In this document: positions 25,448 to 35,240 of the stretch, piece after piece
How the letters are laid out: the number at the start of each line of letters is the position of its first letter
Position numbering within the stretch: position 1 is the stretch's first letter
Assembly (NCBI RefSeq): GCF_020991065.1
Contig: NZ_CP087710.1
Location: 992,001 to 1,056,000 of the forward strand
DNA: 64,000 nt
Direction of reading: 5' to 3'
From: Nocardioides okcheonensis
Lineage (GTDB): Bacteria; Actinomycetota; Actinomycetes; Propionibacteriales; Nocardioidaceae
Program-made: the position numbers and the translations under genes
The notes under the pieces: model-generated
Database searches by the model: none
What the model saw: the letters and a program-made list of their open reading frames with translations, nothing else
Told to the model about the DNA's origin: nothing

Positions 25448-26757
25448 CGCTGCTGCTCGAAACGCACCGACACCGCCTGGCCGTGGCCCGGCAGGTCCTC
25501 CGCGCCAGCGAGGGTCACCACGTGGTCGGCGACGTCGGCGAGGGCGGCGCGCGAGTAGTCGACGACGTGCATCGACCGGGTGAAGGCGCGCACCGACAGG
25601 CCGCTCGAGTGGCAGGCGCAGCCGGCGGTCGGCAGCACGTGGTTGGAGCCCGCGGCGTAGTCGCCGAGCGACACCGGTGCCCACGGCCCGACGAAGATCG
25701 CACCCGCGTTGCGGACGCGCGCAGCGACGGCCGCCGCGTCCCGGGTCTGGATCTCGAGGTGCTCGGCGGCGTAGGCGTCGACCACCTGCACCCCCTGGTC
25801 GACGTCGTCGACCAGCACGATCGCGGACTGCGGGCCGCCGAGCGCGGTGCTGACCCGCTCGGTGTGGCGCGTGGCGAAGACCTGCTTGTCGAGCTCGACC
25901 TCGACCGCGTCGGCCAGGGCCGGCGAGTCGGTGACCAGCACCGAGGCGGCCATCGGGTCGTGCTCGGCCTGGCTGATCAGGTCGGCGGCGACGAAGGCGG
26001 GCTCGGCCGAGTCGTCGGCGAGGATCGCGATCTCGGTGGTCCCCGCCTCCGAGTCGATGCCGACCACGCCGCGCACCAGCCGCTTGGCTGCAGCGACGTA
26101 GATGTTGCCGGGGCCGGTGACCAGGTCGACGGGGCGGCACGGGCCCGCGCCGTGGGCGAACATCGCGATCGCCTGGGCGCCTCCGACGGCGTAGACCTCG
26201 TCGACGCCGAGGAGCGCGCACGCAGCGAGGATCGTCGGCTCGGGCAGACCCTCGCGGTTCTTCTGCGGCGGGCTGGCCAGCGCGATCGACCGGACCCCGG
26301 CCACCTGGGCGGGGACGACGTTCATCACCACGCTGCTCACCAGCGGGGCGAGCCCGCCGGGGACGTAGAGGCCGACGCGCTCGATGGGCACCTTGCGGTG
26401 GGTCACGACGGCACCGGGGGCCACCTCGGTGGTCACGTCGCGCTCGAGCTCGGCCTCGCAGGTGGCACGCAGGCGGCGTACGGACTCCTCCAGCGCCGCG
26501 CGCACGTCGGGGTCGAGCTCGGCGAGGGCCGTCTCGAGCGCCTCCCGCGGCACGGTGATGTCGTCACGGTCGACGCCGTCGAAGCGGGCCGACAGCTCGA
26601 CGATCGCCTCGACGCCGCGGGTCCGGACGGCGTCGATGATCGGCTGCACCTGATGCGTCGCGGCCTCGACGTCGAACTCGGCGCGGGGCAGGCTCGCGCG
26701 GTAGTCGACGGACGCGCGGTCGGCGCCCCTCAGGTCGATGCGGCGGATCAGGGACAT
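25444..26757 (-). CDS. hisD: Histidinol dehydrogenase
   Basis: A 437-residue zinc enzyme catalysing the two NAD-dependent oxidations of histidinol to histidine. Conserved blocks are [50 protein letters not shown] (zinc Gln/His) and [13 protein letters not shown]. It heads the hisD-C-B-H operon. The predicted mRNA is leaderless because TAGAAT lies six bases before the ATG. Confidence 0.96.
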   Translation of the reverse strand: MSLIRRIDLRGADRASVDYRASLPRAEFDVEAATHQVQPIIDAVRTRGVEAIVELSARFDGVDRDDITVPREALETALAELDPDVRAALEESVRRLRATCEAELERDVTTEVAPGAVVTHRKVPIERVGLYVPGGLAPLVSSVVMNVVPAQVAGVRSIALASPPQKNREGLPEPTILAACALLGVDEVYAVGGAQAIAMFAHGAGPCRPVDLVTGPGNIYVAAAKRLVRGVVGIDSEAGTTEIAILADDSAEPAFVAADLISQAEHDPMAASVLVTDSPALADAVEVELDKQVFATRHTERVSTALGGPQSAIVLVDDVDQGVQVVDAYAAEHLEIQTRDAAAVAARVRNAGAIFVGPWAPVSLGDYAAGSNHVLPTAGCACHSSGLSVRAFTRSMHVVDYSRAALADVADHVVTLAGAEDLPGHGQAVSVRFEQQR

Positions 26758-26763
26758 GCCCCG

Positions 26764-26769
26764 ATTCTA
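26764..26769 (-). promoter_or_regulatory. -10 element of the his operon, leaderless
   Basis: TAGAAT (close to consensus TATAAT) on the minus strand is six bases before the hisD ATG at 26757. TTCGGG 18 bases further upstream is a weak -35 candidate. Confidence 0.5.
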
Positions 26770-26822
26770 GGTTCCGCGGCGGGTCGGCCCGAACTCGGCG
26801 GTGCAGGGTGGACCGGGGCGGC

Positions 26823-26828
26823 TACGTT
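26823..26828 (+). promoter_or_regulatory. -10 element of a leaderless promoter, LON-domain gene
   Basis: TACGTT ends six bases before the GTG at 26835. Confidence 0.4.
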
Positions 26829-26834
26829 GGTGGG

Positions 26835-27500
26835 GTGAGCGACACGCTGCCGATGTTCCCGCTGAGCACCGTCGTGTTCCCGGGCATGAGCGTGCCCCTG
26901 CACGTCTTCGAGGACCGCTACCGGATGCTCGTGCGCCACCTGATGAGCGTCGAGGACCCGGCCGACCGGGTGTTCGGGACCGTCGCGATCCGCGAGGGCT
27001 ACGAAGTGGGCGACCACGGCGCGCAGTCGGTCTACCGGGTCGGGTGCGTGCTGCAGCTCACCGAGGTGGACCGCAACGACGACGGCACGTTCGACATCGT
27101 CGCCGTGGCGCGCGACCGGCTGCAGCTCGAGGAGATGCAGCGCGGCGACGAGTTCCCGCAGGGCGTCGCGGCCGTGCTGGTCGAGCCCCACGTCGAGGTC
27201 CCCGACGACGTGCTCGAGCGCGCCCGCGCGACCTTCACCGCCTTCCGCGCTGCGATGACCGAGCTCCAGGGCGACCCCTACAGCGGCACCCTCCCCCGCG
27301 ACCCCGACTACCTCGCCTGGACGCTCTCGGCGCTCGCGCCGCTGCCGATGGCCGAGCGGCAGTCGCTGCTCGAGGCGCACGACGCGACCGAGCGGCTGCG
27401 CCTGGTCACCCGGCTGCTCACCGACGAGCTGCGCGCGATCAACGTCATCCCGTCGCTGCCCGCGACGCAGGTCGCCCGCACGGCCTGGTCGCCGAACTGA
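26835..27500 (+). CDS. LON peptidase N-terminal (substrate-binding) domain protein
   Basis: A 221-residue stand-alone Lon N-terminal domain without the ATPase or protease parts. It starts LPMFPLSTVVFPGMSVPLHV, continues VFEDRYRMLVRHLM, and has the GTVAIREGYEVGD and GCVLQLTEV strands followed by a helical bundle. In Lon this domain recognises substrates. The stand-alone version is common in actinobacteria and its role is not established. GTG 26835 fits the domain start and the leaderless -10. Confidence 0.82.
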   Translation: MSDTLPMFPLSTVVFPGMSVPLHVFEDRYRMLVRHLMSVEDPADRVFGTVAIREGYEVGDHGAQSVYRVGCVLQLTEVDRNDDGTFDIVAVARDRLQLEEMQRGDEFPQGVAAVLVEPHVEVPDDVLERARATFTAFRAAMTELQGDPYSGTLPRDPDYLAWTLSALAPLPMAERQSLLEAHDATERLRLVTRLLTDELRAINVIPSLPATQVARTAWSPN

Positions 27501-27621
27501 GGCGCGCAGCGGCGCGCGAGGCACGAGCGCGGCGCGTGGGCGCGGCCAGATCGAGCAAGCGACGCGGCTGAGGAACGAAGCCGCACGAGCGCGTCGAGAT
27601 TGAGACGCGCAGCGGCGCGCG
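27498..27621. repeat. Two copies of a 16-base G+C palindrome-like repeat
   Basis: CGCGCAGCGGCGCGCG occurs at 27503-27518 and again at 27606-27621, each preceded by TGAG plus one base. The copies frame most of the 156-base gap between two codirectional genes. No gene is seen between them. Confidence 0.5.
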
Positions 27622-27656
27622 TCGGGATCCACCCGGCCGGCTGATAGGAACGAGCC

Positions 27657-28145
27657 GTGACGAAACGACGGACGGTCGGCGGCACCCCCGCCGCCGTGGC
27701 GCTGACCGCCGCGGGCATCGCGTACGAGGTGCACACCTACGTCCACGACCCGCGGGCGACGTCCTTCGGTGCCGAGGCGGCGGAGGCGCTCGGGCTGGAC
27801 CCGGCGCGGGTCCTCAAGACGCTGCTCGCCTCGCTCGACGGCGCCCTCGTGGTCGGCATCGTCCCCGTCTCGGGCCAGCTCGACCTCAAGGCGCTGGCCA
27901 GGGCGCTGGGCGGGTCGAGGGCGGTGATGGCCGACGTCGCCGCGGCCGAGCGCAGCACCGGCTACGTCGCGGGCGGCATCTCGCCGTTCGGCCAGAAGCG
28001 GCGGCTGCGGACCGTGGTGGACGCCTCGGCGCTCGACCACCCGACGGTCTTCGTGTCGGGCGGGCGCCGCGGTCTGGACCTCGAGGTCGCCCCGGACGAC
28101 CTGGTGGCGGCCACCGGAGCGGTGACCGCCACCATCGGGCGTTGA
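27657..28145 (+). CDS. ybaK: YbaK/EbsC family Cys-tRNA(Pro) deacylase
   Basis: A 162-residue trans-editing protein that hydrolyses Cys-tRNA(Pro). It follows the ybaK layout: TPAAVALTAAGIAYEVHTY, SFGAEAAEALGLDPARVLKTLL (catalytic-site Lys in VLKTL), GIVPVSGQLDLKALA and GYVAGGISPFGQKRRL. The GTG start at 27657 follows TAGGAA six bases upstream, a weaker form of the leaderless arrangement in this window. It is convergent with the DUF3352 gene with 12 bases between stops. Confidence 0.88.
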   Translation: MTKRRTVGGTPAAVALTAAGIAYEVHTYVHDPRATSFGAEAAEALGLDPARVLKTLLASLDGALVVGIVPVSGQLDLKALARALGGSRAVMADVAAAERSTGYVAGGISPFGQKRRLRTVVDASALDHPTVFVSGGRRGLDLEVAPDDLVAATGAVTATIGR

Positions 28146-28157
28146 GCTGGTCCGACG

Positions 28158-29876
28158 TCAGTCGGTGGTGAGCTCGAGCTTGCCGTGCATCACGTCGTCG
28201 TCGATCCAGCTGCTGATGCCGAAGGACGACAGCGGCTCGAGGTTCTCGCTGACCTCGGGCATGTCCTCGGTCACCCGGGCCAGCCAGTTGTCGTCGGCGT
28301 CGAAGTTCACGAACAGCAGGCTCTGGGCGTCGCCGTCGACGACCTTCGCGTAGTCGTCGTTGCCGCCGAGGTCGCCACCGGCCTCGAGCTTGCCGCGGTA
28401 GTCGTCCTGGAGCGCGAGCACGGCGTAGCCGTCGCCCTCGGTGACCTCCATGAACTCCGCCATCTCCGGCGGGACCTGGGCCTTGACCTTGTCGAGCACG
28501 GCCTGGATGTCACCGGCGTCGCCCTTGATCGTGATGCCGACCGGGACCTCGCCGGGACCGCCGTTGGCGATCGCGTCGGGGTCGATGCCGCTGCCGACCG
28601 AGAGCGTCACGCCCTCGCCGAGGAGCGTCTCGATGTCCTCGGGGAACGACAGGCCGGTCTCGCTCTCCATCTGCGCGATGCCGTCGTCGATCGAGGCGGA
28701 GTCGTCGGGCAGCGTGGTCTTCAGGTAGTCGACGAACGCCTGCGCCCAGCCCTGCTCCAGCGCGAAGCCCATCGCCGCGACGGTGTCGTCGGGGAGGCCG
28801 TCGACGAGCGCGACGCCCTCGTCGGAGTCGAGGTACTTCGACATGTCCGGCTGGTAGTTCGACACGGCGTACTCGACCTCGACCGAGCCGTCGTCGAAGC
28901 GCACGGTGGCGGCCATGCCGTCGAAGCCGTCGATCACCTGCTGGAGCTCCGGCGGGACCTCCTCGGACCCGGTGTCGGACGAGGTGTCGTCGGTCGGCTC
29001 CTCGAAGCAGGCGTTCATCTCCTCGGGCGTGGTGGCCGCGTCGAGGCACTCCTGGTCGAAGCCACCGGCCGACGAGCCGCTCAGGTCGCCCAGCAGCGGT
29101 CCGCCGAGCGAGGAGCCCATGCCGGCGGCCTCGCCGAGGTACTTGGCCGCCCCCTTGGCGACGTAGAACGACATGAACCCGTCGTCGCCGGCCTCGCCGG
29201 TCCACGTCCCGAACGCCTCGTCGTCGGCCAGGGAGCCGGAGCCGGCGTCGTCGACCACCTTCTGGGCGGTCTCCTTCGTCTCGGCGAGCACCAGCCAGTC
29301 GCCGTCGACCACCCAGCCGCCGACGTCGCCGGAGCCCTCCTCGCCGCCGCCGCAGGTGTCGATGAGCTTCTGCACGCCCTCCTCGGCCTTGCCGGAGTCG
29401 GTGACCTGCACGACCGCGACCGGCGCGGGCTGGTCCTCCCCGACCTCGACGGCCGCCATCGCGGCGCGCGCGCCCAGCCACGGCTTGACGTCGTCGGCGT
29501 AGCTCAGGCCCTCGCACCCGCCCGAGGAGGTGATCTCCTCGAACAGCCGCTCGCGCAGGTCCTCGTCGCTCTTGATGTCGACCTGGTCGGTGAAGCCGGG
29601 GAACTTGCGCAGCGTCTTGATCGCCTCGATCTTCTGACCGCCGCTCGGGTCGAGGTCGACGCTGGCGTAGGCGATGGTCGAGTCCGGCAGCGCCTCCGCC
29701 GGCTGGGCCCCCGTGGCGAAGAAGCTGGTCGCGGCCCAGGCGCCGCCGGCCACGACGGCCGCTCCGGCACCGAGCGCGCCCAGGACGACCAGGCGCTTGC
29801 GGTTGTCGTTGTCCGGAGCGGCCTCAGCCGGTCCGGAGGTGTCGAGGTACTCCGGGCCACCCGGTGTCATGCTCAT
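28158..29876 (-). CDS. DUF3352 family membrane-anchored protein
   Basis: A 572-residue acidic protein. A short cytoplasmic tail is followed by one transmembrane helix (VVLGALGAGAAVVAGGAWAA, about 30-50) and a long extracytoplasmic domain. That domain opens with ALPDSTIAYASVDLDPSGGQK, typical of DUF3352. Asp/Glu content is high and it contains a Thr/Ser/Asp linker (PTDDTSSDTGSEE). Function unknown; an envelope role is inferred from location next to cell-wall genes. ATG 29876 is the first start in this frame with a plausible upstream region; TAGGCT about 60 bases upstream may be the -10. Confidence 0.75.
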   Translation of the reverse strand: MSMTPGGPEYLDTSGPAEAAPDNDNRKRLVVLGALGAGAAVVAGGAWAATSFFATGAQPAEALPDSTIAYASVDLDPSGGQKIEAIKTLRKFPGFTDQVDIKSDEDLRERLFEEITSSGGCEGLSYADDVKPWLGARAAMAAVEVGEDQPAPVAVVQVTDSGKAEEGVQKLIDTCGGGEEGSGDVGGWVVDGDWLVLAETKETAQKVVDDAGSGSLADDEAFGTWTGEAGDDGFMSFYVAKGAAKYLGEAAGMGSSLGGPLLGDLSGSSAGGFDQECLDAATTPEEMNACFEEPTDDTSSDTGSEEVPPELQQVIDGFDGMAATVRFDDGSVEVEYAVSNYQPDMSKYLDSDEGVALVDGLPDDTVAAMGFALEQGWAQAFVDYLKTTLPDDSASIDDGIAQMESETGLSFPEDIETLLGEGVTLSVGSGIDPDAIANGGPGEVPVGITIKGDAGDIQAVLDKVKAQVPPEMAEFMEVTEGDGYAVLALQDDYRGKLEAGGDLGGNDDYAKVVDGDAQSLLFVNFDADDNWLARVTEDMPEVSENLEPLSSFGISSWIDDDVMHGKLELTTD

Positions 29877-29940
29877 CTGCTGCTGCCCCCACTCACGGGG
29901 TCCCGACCAGTCGGGACCGCCCCAATACGTCGGGCTGAGC

Positions 29941-30504
29941 CTACCCGCGGATGCGCCTGCCGAACCCTCTACCGGCCAAGAGGTAGGTGCCGACCAGACC
30001 GGCCATCGCGCCGGCCGGCAGGGCGAGGAGCGCGGTGGAGCGCCAGGCGACCGCACCGTCGTCGGGGGCGGTCAGGCCGAGGTCGCCCGGGAGCGTGGTG
30101 TAGTCGGGGCTGCCGGCCGCCAGCACCTGCGGGTCGGCGGGACCGAGCCCGCTGCCGACGGCGTACATCACGGCGGCGGCCAGGCAGGACGCGACCAGCA
30201 CCGTGACGACGGTCGCGGTCTCGTGGTCGCGCCACAGCCCCGCGACGGCCGCGAGGACGAGTCCCAGGGGGAACGCGATCGCGACGAAGAGCCAGATCCC
30301 CTGGAAGGCGACGTCCGGACCGGCGGGCTCGAGGTACCAGGCACCCTGGTAGGTCAGCCCGTCGGGCGCGTCCCACAGCCGCTCCCAGACCACTCCGGCC
30401 ACCGCGCCGGCGAGGAGGAAGGCGACGACCACCGCGACGAGGCGCCGCACCAACGCCCGTCGGGGCGTCGGGTCGGTGGTGGGGTCGGTGGCGGCCCCGG
30501 TCAT
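29941..30504 (-). CDS. Four-helix membrane protein, DUF2567-like
   Basis: A 187-residue protein with four hydrophobic segments (about 20-40, 70-90, 95-115, 155-175) and an extracytoplasmic loop after the first helix (WERLWDAPDGLTYQGAWYLEP). Its size and pattern resemble DUF2567 proteins of actinobacteria, a tentative assignment. ATG 30504 overlaps the dnaE stop (ATGA), so it is probably translated from the dnaE message. Confidence 0.55.
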   Translation of the reverse strand: MTGAATDPTTDPTPRRALVRRLVAVVVAFLLAGAVAGVVWERLWDAPDGLTYQGAWYLEPAGPDVAFQGIWLFVAIAFPLGLVLAAVAGLWRDHETATVVTVLVASCLAAAVMYAVGSGLGPADPQVLAAGSPDYTTLPGDLGLTAPDDGAVAWRSTALLALPAGAMAGLVGTYLLAGRGFGRRIRG

Positions 30505-33500
30505 CCGGCCAGGCACCCCGGGCCGAGCAGCTGCTTGAGGTCGGCGAACAGCGCGGGGCTCGGGGTGACCCGCAGGTTGTCGTCGAGCCTGAGCACCTTG
30601 GTGGAGGCGCGGGTCAGCAGGCGCAGCTGCACCTCGGTCATGCCCGGGTGGGTGCCGAGCACGTCGCGGAGCTGGGCGACCACCGGCGGCGTGCAGCGGG
30701 TCGAGGGCAGGCTGATCACCACCGGGCCGGCCGGACCCTGGGTCAGGTCGGGGGCGGTGACCTCCTGGCCGCGCAGCTCCGGCTGGTCCTTGTCGCGCGA
30801 GAGGCTGCCCTTGATCCGGACGATCTGGTCCTCGACGAGCAGCGTCGAGGCCAGGGTGTACGCGCTGGGGAACAGCAGCACCTCGATCGCACCGTCGAGG
30901 TCCTCGAGGGTGATCGTGGCCCACGGGTCGCCGCGCTTGGTGATCTTGCGGCTCACCGAGGTGATCAGGCCGCTGACGGTCAGCATCGAGCCGTGGGCCC
31001 GGTCCTCGTCGAGCATCAGCTGGCCGATGGTGCAGTCGGTGCCCTGGGACAGGACGTGCTCGAGGCCGAGCAGCGGGTGGTCGGAGACGTAGAGCCCCAG
31101 CATCTCCCGCTCGTGGCCGAGCAGGGTCATCTTGTCCCAGTCGTCGATGTCGGGGATGGTGACGCTCACCCCGAAGCCGCCCTCGTCGTCGCTGAGGCCG
31201 CCGAAGAGCGAGTCCTGGCCGATCGCCTCGTTCTTCTTGAGGTCGACGAACTGGTCGACCGCGGTCTCGTGGACCGCGACCAGCGCCCGCCGCCGGTGCT
31301 TCATGTCGTCGAACGCGCCGGCCTTGATGAGGGACTCGACGACGCGCTTGTTGCACACGAGCGCCGGGACCTTCTCCATGAAGTCGTTGAAGTCGGTGTA
31401 GCGGCCCTTCTCCTCGCGCGCCGCGACGATGCCGGCGACCACGTTGTGGCCGACGTTGCGCACGGCGGTGAGGCCGAAGCGGATGTCGTGGCCGACCGGG
31501 GTGAAGTTCGCCTGCGACTCGTTGACGTCGGGCGGCAGCACCTGGATCTTCATCCGGCGGCACTCGTTGAGGTAGATCGCCATCTTGTCCTTGTCGTCCT
31601 TGACGGACGTCAGGAGGGCGGCCATGTATTCAGTCGGGTAGTTGGCCTTGAGGTAGGCGGTCCAGTAGGTGATGACGCCGTAGGCGGCCGAGTGCGACTT
31701 GTTGAAGGCGTAGTCGGAGAACGGGAGCAGGATCTCCCACAGCTTGTCGATCGCCTGCTGCGGGAACCCGCGCTCGAGCATGCCGGCCTGGAAGCCGGCG
31801 TACTGCTTGTCGAGCTCCTCCTTCTTCTTCTTGCCCATCGCGCGGCGGAGGTTGTCGGCGGCGCCCAGGGTGAAGCCGGCCAGGACCTGGGCGATGGCCA
31901 TCACCTGCTCCTGGTAGACGATCAGGCCGTAGGTCTCGCCCAGCACCGGCTCGAGGGCCTCGGCCAGCGCCGGGTGGATCGGCTCGATCGCCTCGCGCCC
32001 GTTCTTGCGCCGGGCGTACTTGTTGTGGGAGTCGGCGCCCATCGGGCCGGGACGGTAGAGCGCGGAGACGGCCGTGATGTCGGCGAACACGTCGGGCTGC
32101 ATCGAGCGCAGCAGCGCGCGCATGCCCGAGCCGTCGAGCTGGAAGACGCCCAGCGTGTCGCCGCGGCCCATCAGCTCGTAGGTGGGCCGGTCGTCGAACG
32201 GCAGCTCCTCGAGCACCACGTCGAGGTCGCGGTTGATCTTGATGTTGGCGAGCGCGTCCTCGAGGATGCGCAGGTTCGACAGGCCGAGGAAGTCCATCTT
32301 GACCAGGCCGAGCGACTCGCACATCGGGTAGTCGAACTGCGTGATGATCGCGCCGTCCTGCGGCCGCGCCATGATCGGCACGACGTCGATGATCGGCTCG
32401 CTCGACATGATCACGCCGGCGGCGTGGACGCCCCAGTTGCGGATCTGGCCCTCGAGGCCGAGGGCGGTGTGGAAGATCGTGCGGACGTCGGGGTCGGAGT
32501 CGTGCAGCGCGCGGAACTCGCCGCCCTCGCCGTAGCGCTTGTGCTCGGTGTTGAAGATGTCCTTGAGCGCGACGCCCTTGCCCATCACGTCGGCGGGGAG
32601 CGCCTTGGTGATCCGGTCGGAGATCGCGAAGCCGTGGTCGAGCACGCGCGCGGCGTCCTTGATGGCGGCCTTCGCCTTCAGCCGGCCGAAGGTGGCGATC
32701 TGCGCGACGCGCTCGGTGCCGTACTTCTCGGTGACGTACTTGATCACCTCGCCGCGGCGGGCGTCGTCGAAGTCGATGTCGAAGTCGGGCATCGAGGGGC
32801 GCTCGGGGTTGAGGAACCGCTCGAAGAACAGGCCGTGCTCGAGCGGGCACAGGTCGGTGATGCTCAGCGCGTAGGCGGCGATCGACCCCGCACCGGACCC
32901 GCGACCGGGACCGACGCGGATGCCGTTGCGCTTGGACCACTGGATGAAGTCGGCGACCACGAGGTAGTAGCCGCAGTAGCCCTTCTGGGAGATGACCCCG
33001 AGCTCCATCTCGACGCGGTCCTTGACCTCCTGGGTCAGCCGGTCGCCGGGGTAGCGGGCCTCGATGCCGCGCCAGACCTCCTTGCGGAACCAGGACTCCT
33101 CGGTCTCCCCGGCGGGGACGTCGGCGCGCGCCATGTAGCCGCCGGTCGACTCGGTGAACTCGACGTTGCACCGCTCGGCGATCTCGAGGGTGTTGTCGCA
33201 GCCGTCGGGGAACTCCGACCAGAGCTCGCGCATCTCCGCCGCGGACTTGATGTAGTAGCCGCCGCCGTCGAACTTGAGCCGGTTGGTGTCGGCGAGGCGC
33301 TTGCCGGAGGCGACGCAGATGAGGGCGTCCTGGCCGTCGGCGTCCTCGGGGTTGGTGTAGTGGGTGTCGTTGGTGACGATCGTCGGCAGGCCGAGCGTCT
33401 TCGCGATCCGGACCAGGTCCTCGCGCGTGGCCCGCTCGGCGGCGATGCCGTGGTCCATCAGCTCGAGGTAGAAGTTGTCCTTGCCGAAGATGTCCTGGAA

Positions 33501-34061
33501 CTCGCCGGCGGCGCGCAGCGCCTCGTCGTACTGGCCAAGCGTGAGCCGGGTCTGGATCTCGCCGGAGAGGCAGCCGGTGCTGGCGATGATGCCCTTGGAG
33601 TAGCGCTGGAGCAGCTCGCGGTCCATGCGCGGCTTGTAGTAGTAGCCCTCGATGCTCGCCAGGCTCGCGAGGCGGAAGAGGTTGTGCATGCCCTCGGTCG
33701 TCTCGGCCCACATCGTCATGTGGGTGTAGGCGCCACCGCCCGCGACGTCCTTGCCGCCCTCCTCGGCCGAGTCGCCCTTGCCCCAGCGGATCCGCTTGCG
33801 CTCGCCGCGCGGCGTGCCGGGGGTGAGGTAGGCCTCGATGCCGATGATCGGCTTGACGCCGTGCTTCTTGGCCTTGCTGTAGAAGTCGTAGGCACCGTGC
33901 AGGTTGCCGTGGTCGGTCATCGCGATCGCCGGCATGCCGAGCTCGCTGGTGCGGGTGAAGAGCCCGTCGAGGAGCGAGGCCCCGTCGAGCATGGAGTACT
34001 CGGTGTGCACGTGCAGGTGCACGAAGTTGCCCGCTGGGTTGACTGTGGAGCCGGCCGACAT
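30501..34061 (-). CDS. dnaE: DNA polymerase III alpha subunit
   Basis: An 1186-residue replicative polymerase. The N-terminal PHP domain has FVHLHVHTEYSMLDG and MPAIAMTDHGNLHG. The palm carries GPGRGSGAGSIAAYALSI and the catalytic Asp pair in MPDFDIDFDDARRGEV. Finger and helix-hairpin-helix parts follow, and the C-terminal OB fold is around GSMLTVSGLITSVSRK. The standard DnaE1 length and domain order mark it as the main replicase rather than DnaE2. ATG 34061 gives the family N-terminus; the leader to the upstream gene is 161 bases, with a TAGGCT candidate -10 at 34181-34176. Confidence 0.97.
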   Translation of the reverse strand: MSAGSTVNPAGNFVHLHVHTEYSMLDGASLLDGLFTRTSELGMPAIAMTDHGNLHGAYDFYSKAKKHGVKPIIGIEAYLTPGTPRGERKRIRWGKGDSAEEGGKDVAGGGAYTHMTMWAETTEGMHNLFRLASLASIEGYYYKPRMDRELLQRYSKGIIASTGCLSGEIQTRLTLGQYDEALRAAGEFQDIFGKDNFYLELMDHGIAAERATREDLVRIAKTLGLPTIVTNDTHYTNPEDADGQDALICVASGKRLADTNRLKFDGGGYYIKSAAEMRELWSEFPDGCDNTLEIAERCNVEFTESTGGYMARADVPAGETEESWFRKEVWRGIEARYPGDRLTQEVKDRVEMELGVISQKGYCGYYLVVADFIQWSKRNGIRVGPGRGSGAGSIAAYALSITDLCPLEHGLFFERFLNPERPSMPDFDIDFDDARRGEVIKYVTEKYGTERVAQIATFGRLKAKAAIKDAARVLDHGFAISDRITKALPADVMGKGVALKDIFNTEHKRYGEGGEFRALHDSDPDVRTIFHTALGLEGQIRNWGVHAAGVIMSSEPIIDVVPIMARPQDGAIITQFDYPMCESLGLVKMDFLGLSNLRILEDALANIKINRDLDVVLEELPFDDRPTYELMGRGDTLGVFQLDGSGMRALLRSMQPDVFADITAVSALYRPGPMGADSHNKYARRKNGREAIEPIHPALAEALEPVLGETYGLIVYQEQVMAIAQVLAGFTLGAADNLRRAMGKKKKEELDKQYAGFQAGMLERGFPQQAIDKLWEILLPFSDYAFNKSHSAAYGVITYWTAYLKANYPTEYMAALLTSVKDDKDKMAIYLNECRRMKIQVLPPDVNESQANFTPVGHDIRFGLTAVRNVGHNVVAGIVAAREEKGRYTDFNDFMEKVPALVCNKRVVESLIKAGAFDDMKHRRRALVAVHETAVDQFVDLKKNEAIGQDSLFGGLSDDEGGFGVSVTIPDIDDWDKMTLLGHEREMLGLYVSDHPLLGLEHVLSQGTDCTIGQLMLDEDRAHGSMLTVSGLITSVSRKITKRGDPWATITLEDLDGAIEVLLFPSAYTLASTLLVEDQIVRIKGSLSRDKDQPELRGQEVTAPDLTQGPAGPVVISLPSTRCTPPVVAQLRDVLGTHPGMTEVQLRLLTRASTKVLRLDDNLRVTPSPALFADLKQLLGPGCLAG

Positions 34062-34222
34062 GGAGGAGACTTCCGCACCTTTCGGGGGTCGCTGACGGTG
34101 TCACGAGGACAGGAGCTGACGAGTCAGCAGCGCCGCACCGGGAGCCCGGCGAGGCGCTCAGAGGGGAAGGACGCCAGCCTACGTCAGTGTGCCGGGCCCC
34201 ACCGACAGGGCACGCCGGGGCG

Positions 34223-35197
34223 TCAGGCGAGCCACTCCAGGGAGTGCCCGTGGCCGTGGCTCCACGCGACCGGGACCCCGTCGAGCGCGGTCACGAAGCG
34301 CCCCGGCGGGACCTCGCGGTCCCCGGTGACCTCCGGCAGGACGCGCCGGCCCTCGTTGCTGATCCACCGGCACCGGCCCCCGGCGACCAGGCCGGTCATC
34401 AGGTCGTGGAAGCGCCGGCGGCCGGGCTCGTCGAGGTAGGCGATCACGGCGGAGTGCAGCACCACCGGTGTGCCGTGCGGCGCGGCGTCCTCCAGCAGGC
34501 CCGGGAGGTAGTCGAACAGGTCTCCGCGACGCAGCGACGGAGGCTCGCGACGGGCCACCTCGAGGGCGGAGCGCAGCCGCTCGCGGCGCTCGTCCTGCTC
34601 GGGCCACACCAGGTTCTCCAGCCAGGCCGAGGCGTCGGGGTCGGTGACGTCGAGGGGGTTGAGGTCGACGCCGCCGCGCCACGCGACCTCGGGGTGCCGG
34701 TGCGGAACCGGGAGCGGCCCGGTGGCCGTCGCGGTGAGCAGCGACCCGCCGCTCCCCCGCAGCGAGCCGGCGGGCGGCCAGGCGTAGTCGTAGCGGTCGG
34801 GGAACAGGCACAGCCCGGCGCTCGCGCCGACCTCGACCAGCGCGAGCGGTCCCTCGACCAGCGCCAGCACCGGGGTCAGGGTGGCGAGCCGGCCGACCTC
34901 GTTGGTCTGGGTCGCCCGCGCGAGCACCGTCGCCCGCACCTCCGGCTCCTGCTCGAGCAGCACCCGCCGCAGGCCGGCGTACGGCCCCGGGGCCGGCGCG
35001 CCGTGCCACCGGGCGGCGGCGAAGACGAGGTTCGGCTGGCGCTTGAGCGGCGGCAGCGTGGCCAGCCAGCCGAGCACCTCCTCGTCACCGACCACCCCGA
35101 GCGCCCACTCCTCGAAGCACGGCGAGTCGCCCGCGGCGTAGGTGGCGAAGTCGCGGTACTCCTCGATCACGTCGTCATGGAGCAGCACGGGCACCAT
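34223..35197 (-). CDS. DUF2332 family protein
   Basis: A 324-residue protein matching DUF2332: a N-terminal helical part (YRDFATYAAGDSPCFEEWALGV), LPPLKRQPNLVFAAARWHG, the ARATQTNEVGR segment, then LALVEVGASAGLCLFPDRYDY, which resembles an S-adenosylmethionine-binding loop, and VVLHSAVIAYLDEPGRRRF. It could be a methyltransferase-like protein, but activity is not established. AGGAGG lies upstream of ATG 35197. Two large overlapping hairpins precede it. Confidence 0.75.
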   Translation of the reverse strand: MVPVLLHDDVIEEYRDFATYAAGDSPCFEEWALGVVGDEEVLGWLATLPPLKRQPNLVFAAARWHGAPAPGPYAGLRRVLLEQEPEVRATVLARATQTNEVGRLATLTPVLALVEGPLALVEVGASAGLCLFPDRYDYAWPPAGSLRGSGGSLLTATATGPLPVPHRHPEVAWRGGVDLNPLDVTDPDASAWLENLVWPEQDERRERLRSALEVARREPPSLRRGDLFDYLPGLLEDAAPHGTPVVLHSAVIAYLDEPGRRRFHDLMTGLVAGGRCRWISNEGRRVLPEVTGDREVPPGRFVTALDGVPVAWSHGHGHSLEWLA

Positions 35198-35208
35198 CCT
35201 GCTCCTCC

Positions 35209-35240
35209 TCAGCGATCCCCGGCTGACCGGGGATCGCTGA
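35209..35240. repeat. 14-base-pair hairpin, first of two overlapping
   Basis: TCAGCGATCCCCGG (35209-35222), loop CTGA, and its exact complement (35227-35240). Its right arm overlaps the left arm of the next hairpin by seven bases, so the two cannot form fully at the same time. Confidence 0.8.

Noticed and set aside
34115..34128. Palindrome GCTGAC-GA-GTCAGC in the dnaE leader
   Set aside because: Only 6-base arms with a two-base loop; too weak to call a regulatory site.
30648..34439. A 1263-codon open frame on the plus strand opposite dnaE
   Set aside because: It is composition-driven: in G+C-rich genes the antisense frame rarely meets stops. The translation is a V/D/L/R/G-rich mixture with no family signal, while the minus strand encodes intact DnaE.
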